A DNA stretch of 9,225 bases from Alkanindiges sp. (GTDB taxonomy: Bacteria > Pseudomonadota > Gammaproteobacteria > Pseudomonadales > Moraxellaceae), in NCBI GenBank assembly GCA_030152125.1, contig JASLIR010000040.1, forward strand, positions 1-9,225, in the 5' to 3' direction. Positions 6,582 through 9,225 of this stretch are shown here, piece by piece. Each line of letters opens with the position of its first letter. The stretch's first letter is position 1. A model generated the notes under the pieces. The model worked only from the letters and a program-made list of their open reading frames with translations, did not search any database and was not told the origin of the DNA. Position numbers and translations under genes: made by a program.

Positions 6582-7289
6582 ATGAAAACTTTAAGTGCAA
6601 TGGCTATTTCTGCTGCAATGCTGGCTGTATCCAGTGCGGCTATGGCAGCGGATGAAAAGGTAGTTACCGACGAAGGCGTGGGTACTTTCTCTTTCTTCAA
6701 GCCTTTTTCGATCCGTCTGGAAGGCGGTAATGTGGGTTACGGTGGCGCACTGGTATACGGGGCCAACCAGTATACTGATGTGGTATTTGGTTATAACGGC
6801 GGTGATGCTTCCGAAATTATTGGTGGCAGCGTGAAGTATAACGGGGTGAAGTATGACCTGGACCAGAAAAACAACACGCCGTATGTGAATGTTGAGGTGC
6901 ATCCCTTTGCCAACTGGTTCCATGTCGCCTTTGGTGCCGGTTATATCGACAATGACTACAAGATTCAGCAGGCCAACAATACCGGTACGGTAAAAATCGA
7001 CAATCAGTATTTCCTTGCCCAGGATGCCAACCTGAAAGGGCATGTGAAATATAAGAACAACATTGCACCGTATGTAGGTGTAGGTGTGTCGCCTTCCATT
7101 ACTGACCGTATTGGCCTGTTTGCACAGGTGGGCGCTTACTACAATGGTAACCCGGATGTGACGTTAAGCAGTACCAGTGCCGACCCTGCCTTGCAGGCGG
7201 CGTTAAGGAACGAAGAGCGCAATATTGCCCAGGATGACAAATACAAATGGCTGCCAGTGGGTAAAGTGGGTGTCAGCCTGCGCTTTTAA
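6582..7289 (+). CDS. Small exported outer-membrane beta-barrel protein, function unknown
   Basis: The 235-residue protein starts with a clear Sec signal peptide: MKT, a hydrophobic stretch (residues 4-18) and a probable cleavage after AMA at 22. The mature part (about 213 residues) has no Cys. It alternates aromatic and polar residues in strand-like segments separated by Gly/Asn/Asp-rich turns (for example 43-60, 63-76, 99-106, 112-121, 161-170, 178-187) and ends in VGVSLRF, the terminal-Phe pattern recognised by the BAM complex. This fits an outer-membrane barrel of about eight strands. It resembles a family I recall from Acinetobacter and relatives, near OmpW or YfaZ in general form, but I cannot name it and no function is shown. 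GGAG (6570-6573) lies 8 nt before the ATG, a good binding site. It is alone on the plus strand, divergent from ahcY and convergent with the cysB-like gene. Confidence 0.88.
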   Translation: MKTLSAMAISAAMLAVSSAAMAADEKVVTDEGVGTFSFFKPFSIRLEGGNVGYGGALVYGANQYTDVVFGYNGGDASEIIGGSVKYNGVKYDLDQKNNTPYVNVEVHPFANWFHVAFGAGYIDNDYKIQQANNTGTVKIDNQYFLAQDANLKGHVKYKNNIAPYVGVGVSPSITDRIGLFAQVGAYYNGNPDVTLSSTSADPALQAALRNEERNIAQDDKYKWLPVGKVGVSLRF

Positions 7290-7340
7290 GCGATATTAAA
7301 ATCGGTAAGCAAACAGGAAAGAAGTTGTTTTTCCAGATAA

Positions 7341-7411
7341 CCTCACCCTAACCCTCTCCTGAAAAAGGAGAGAGAACTCCTTCTCCCTCTGGGAGAAGGC
7401 AGGGATGAGGG
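7341..7411 (+). repeat. Double-hairpin repeat (MITE/REP-like), copy 2, compact form
   Basis: The 71-bp copy starts CCTCACCCTAACCC and ends GGGATGAGGG, imperfect inverted ends. Between them are two hairpins: CTCTCCT (7354-7360) with AGGAGAG (7366-7372) around GAAAA, and CCTTCTCCC (7379-7387) with GGGAGAAGG (7391-7399) around TCT. It lies in the opposite orientation to copy 1 and lacks the 88-bp addition. It sits 51 bp after the barrel gene's stop and 70 bp beyond the cysB-like stop, so both transcripts can run into it; its hairpins may protect 3' ends or help termination. Strand is nominal. Confidence 0.8.
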
Positions 7412-7417
7412 TTTATG

Positions 7418-7435
7418 CTTATTTTGATAAGTTTT
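7418..7435 (+). terminator. Weak terminator-like hairpin after the beta-barrel gene
   Basis: CTTAT (7418-7422) pairs with ATAAG (7427-7431) around TTTG and is followed by TTTT on the plus strand. The stem is short and AT-rich, so by itself it would end transcription poorly; it stands right after the stronger hairpins of the repeat at 7341-7411. Confidence 0.3.
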
Positions 7436-7440
7436 ACCTA

Positions 7441-7460
7441 AAAAGCTATTTTTTGCTTTT
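7441..7460 (-). terminator. Weak terminator-like hairpin after the cysB-like gene
   Basis: AAAAGC (7441-7446) pairs with GCTTTT (7455-7460); read leftward from the cysB-like stop (7482) the stem ends in a short T run. The stem holds only two G-C pairs. Together with 7418-7435 and the repeat it makes the convergent gap a likely termination zone for both directions. Confidence 0.4.
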
Positions 7461-7481
7461 CGTTATTCATTTACCGGCCTG

Positions 7482-8405
7482 TTAAACTTCCGGCTGAGCG
7501 GCTCTTTTCAGGGCTTTGATGTCAGTTTCCGGAGAGCACAGGGAAATAAACTCATAACCGAAGCCACGTAATAAATGGCCCTTGCGAATAGCAATCCAGG
7601 TGGTATTTTCACCAAACACTTCAACATCACGCAGGCTTAAACGGCGGTCACGGTCAGTGTCGTAGGCAATCGAGTTCACAATACCCACACCCATGCCCAG
7701 TTCCACATAGGTTTTAATCACGTCGGCATCCAGTGCGGACATCACGATATCAGGGTTTAGCCCGGCATCCTTGAATGCGTTATCAATTTTGGAGCGTCCG
7801 GTAAAACCACCGTGATAGGTGATCAATGGCCATTTGGCCAGTTCGTCCAGGGTAATGGTTTGCTGTTGCGACAGCGGATGGCCCTGCGGGGTAATAATAC
7901 TGTGGTACCAGCGGTAGTAAGGCACGCTGGCCAGGGCATCTTCCTGGGTTAGCGATTCAGTGGCAATGCCGATATCGGCTTCACCCTGTAACAGCATTTC
8001 GGTAATTTCCGTCGGGCTGGCCTGTTGCAAAATCAGGTGCACTTTCGGAAAAGCTTTTTTAAATTTGGCCACAATCGGTGGCAGGATATAGCGTGCCTGA
8101 GTATGCGTGGTCGCAATAATTAACTCACCTTCATCCACCCGGTTAAAATCATCCGACAGGCGTTTAATGTTTTCAGCATCCAGCAGCATGCGCTCTACAA
8201 TATTCAGCAGTGCCTGACCGGGTTCTGTTAAGCCCAGAATGCGCTTACCCTTACGGATGAATAGCTGCACACCCAGCTCATCTTCCAGGTCTTTAATATG
8301 CTTGCTGACACCGGATTGCGAGGTGTACAGGGCGGCTGAGGCATCCGTTAAATTAAAGTTCTGTCTTACTGTTTCACGAATAATCCGGAGCTGTTGAAAG
8401 TTCAT
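7482..8405 (-). CDS. cysB: CysB-family LysR transcriptional regulator of sulfur assimilation
   Basis: LysR-type regulator of the CysB/Cbl group, which binds DNA as a tetramer and activates sulfate uptake and cysteine synthesis genes, classically with N-acetylserine as inducer. The protein has 307 residues from ATG 8405 (E. coli CysB has 324). It shows the N-terminal MNFQQLRIIRE helix, the winged-helix recognition part ALYTSQSGVSKHIKDLEDELG (25-45), and a C-terminal ligand domain with CysB-specific TTHTQARY (99-106), ATE (148-150), GFTGRS (200-205) and DADVIKTYVELGMGVGI (226-242). The polar residues that hold sulfate in Klebsiella CysB (Thr100, Thr102, Gln103, Thr149, Thr202) are all present. 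The frame is open up to a TTG at 8447, but ATG 8405 starts at the conserved N-terminus and has GGAG 10 nt upstream. It lies 97 bp after cysA in the same direction, which supports a sulfur role. Cbl cannot be excluded; it may also have its own promoter. Confidence 0.9.
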   Translation of the reverse strand: MNFQQLRIIRETVRQNFNLTDASAALYTSQSGVSKHIKDLEDELGVQLFIRKGKRILGLTEPGQALLNIVERMLLDAENIKRLSDDFNRVDEGELIIATTHTQARYILPPIVAKFKKAFPKVHLILQQASPTEITEMLLQGEADIGIATESLTQEDALASVPYYRWYHSIITPQGHPLSQQQTITLDELAKWPLITYHGGFTGRSKIDNAFKDAGLNPDIVMSALDADVIKTYVELGMGVGIVNSIAYDTDRDRRLSLRDVEVFGENTTWIAIRKGHLLRGFGYEFISLCSPETDIKALKRAAQPEV

Positions 8406-8446
8406 TAAATATATACTCCACGTATTTGTCTCTTTTAGAAGTATCA

Positions 8447-8470
8447 ATCAGGCGCTTATGAACGCCTGAT
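8447..8470 (-). terminator. Hairpin between cysA and cysB, proximal to cysB
   Basis: ATCAGGCG (8447-8454) and CGCCTGAT (8463-8470) form a perfect 8-bp stem around an 8-nt loop. On the minus strand it is followed by TGATACTTC, not by a T run, so it is a poor intrinsic terminator. It could mark partial attenuation, an RNA-processing site, or dyad symmetry for a DNA-binding protein ahead of the cysB-like gene. Confidence 0.4.
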
Positions 8471-8478
8471 GATAAATC

Positions 8479-8496
8479 TTAATGCTTTAGCATTAA
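8479..8496 (-). terminator. Hairpin just after the cysA stop codon
   Basis: TTAATGC (8479-8485) pairs with GCATTAA (8490-8496) around TTTA, beginning 6 nt after the cysA stop at 8503. Leftward it is followed by GATTTATC, a weak T-rich tail. With the next hairpin (8447-8470) it may reduce readthrough from cysA into the regulator. Confidence 0.4.
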
Positions 8497-8502
8497 ATAG
8501 AA

Positions 8503-9225
8503 TTAAGCTGCATGTTCTTTAAAAACATGCAAATTGCTGGCGGTTACCCACACGGTTTGGCCAATTTGTAGCTGTAACTGTTGCTGCTGTTCACTGCTCA
8601 GGGCAATCTCAATCAGGCGACCCTGACGATCCTGCAGCTCGACACGAATCTGGCCAGCCAGCCATAAGTCGCGTAATACCTTGGCTTGCAGGCTAGGACC
8701 ATCCGGTTGGGTGTTATGTACCTGCAACTCGTGCGGGCGGGCAAACACAATCACATTGGCCGGGTTGCTGGCATCAGCCGTTTGGTCACCTTCGTTCTGG
8801 TAGTGTGCTGGCAGTACCAGTTGGTCATGCGGCAATACCAGGCGGTTACCTTGCAGTTCACCATCAAAGCGGTTGGCCTGGCCCAAAAAGTCAAACACGA
8901 ACGGGGTAGCCGGGTGGTCATACACTTCGCGCGGACTGCCAATCTGTTCAATACGGCCCTTGTTCATCACCACGATCTGGTCCGCTACTTCCAGCGCTTC
9001 TTCCTGGTCATGCGTTACAAAAATCGAGGTAATGTGCAGTTCGTCATGCAGGCTGCGTAACCAGCGGCGTAACTCTTTACGTACCTTGGCATCCAGTGCG
9101 CCAAACGGCTCATCCAACAGCAGAACATGTGGCTCTACCGCCAGTGCACGTGCCAGTGCAATACGCTGGCGCTGGCCACCGGAAAGCTGTGCCGGAAAGC
9201 GGTCGGACAGAAAGCCCAGCTGCAC
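8503..9225 (-). CDS. cysA: Sulfate/thiosulfate ABC transporter ATP-binding subunit CysA, C-terminal two thirds
   Basis: CysA is the ATPase that drives import of sulfate and thiosulfate through the CysT-CysW membrane channel with a periplasmic binding protein. The gene runs off the right edge: the 241 codons seen begin inside the nucleotide-binding domain, and about 110 residues with the Walker A motif lie outside (family length about 350). The first codon in view, GTG, is internal and encodes Val, not a start. Visible: ABC signature [15 protein letters not shown] (14-28), Walker [13 protein letters not shown] (34-45), the switch histidine in VTHDQEEA (70-77, His72), then [24 protein letters not shown] (96-119), typical of CysA-like proteins, and a beta-rich regulatory C-terminal domain (about 120-240). 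The cysB-like gene downstream makes CysA the best assignment among related importers such as those for molybdate or spermidine. cysT and cysW probably lie beyond the right edge. Confidence 0.93.
   Translation of the reverse strand: MQLGFLSDRFPAQLSGGQRQRIALARALAVEPHVLLLDEPFGALDAKVRKELRRWLRSLHDELHITSIFVTHDQEEALEVADQIVVMNKGRIEQIGSPREVYDHPATPFVFDFLGQANRFDGELQGNRLVLPHDQLVLPAHYQNEGDQTADASNPANVIVFARPHELQVHNTQPDGPSLQAKVLRDLWLAGQIRVELQDRQGRLIEIALSSEQQQQLQLQIGQTVWVTASNLHVFKEHAA

Noticed and set aside
4461..7411. The region between the two repeat copies as a composite transposon
   Set aside because: It holds core genes (metF start, ahcY, barrel gene start region), no transposase, and the copies are short and non-identical.
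8406..8447. TTG start that would extend the CysB-like protein by 14 residues
   Set aside because: The added residues fall outside the conserved LysR N-terminus, and ATG 8405 has GGAG upstream.
1..9225. CRISPR array, tRNA or rRNA genes, phage attachment site
   Set aside because: No regularly spaced repeats, no tRNA-like cloverleaf and no rRNA sequence were seen on either strand.

Overview
The window reads as ordinary chromosome of a gammaproteobacterium. The product set (RsmE, BioA, MetF, a Pseudomonas-like AhcY with an SAH riboswitch, a CysB-type LysR regulator beside cysA) and a small outer-membrane barrel that I recall from Acinetobacter-like genomes suggest Pseudomonadales, perhaps Moraxellaceae. 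This placement is from memory of the families; a betaproteobacterium is not excluded. Base composition is moderate, apart from one clearly AT-rich intergenic stretch (about 6270-6480).

Layout: (1) 1-431, minus: N-terminal part of a membrane protein, cut by the window edge. (2) 691-3407, minus: a probable operon, uncharacterised helical protein -> bioA -> rsmE, with 8 bp and 36 bp gaps. (3) 3472-3523: a strong rho-independent terminator that closes metF. (4) 3537-6200, minus: the methyl-cycle unit. A near-consensus promoter (TTGGCA-17-TACAAT) is followed almost at once by an S-adenosylhomocysteine (SAH) riboswitch, then ahcY, a 293-bp gap filled by a repeat element, and metF. (5) 6582-7289, plus: an exported beta-barrel protein with a long AT-rich upstream region. 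(6) 7290-7481: a convergent intergenic region with a second copy of the repeat. (7) 7482-9225, minus: cysA (5' end outside the window), two small hairpins, then a cysB-like regulator.

Several genes touch S-adenosylmethionine (SAM) and sulfur metabolism. RsmE consumes SAM and makes SAH. BioA uses SAM as amino donor for biotin synthesis. AhcY clears SAH to homocysteine. MetF makes the 5-methyl-tetrahydrofolate that remethylates homocysteine. CysA and CysB take up sulfate and control its assimilation. The riboswitch ties ahcY, and possibly metF, to the SAH level.

The most notable non-coding features are the SAH riboswitch with its compact promoter, and two copies of a small double-hairpin repeat (ends CCTCAYCC), one of which carries an 88-bp internal addition with its own palindromes. 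I found no CRISPR array, tRNA, rRNA, transposase gene or defence system, and nothing that amounts to a wholly new system.
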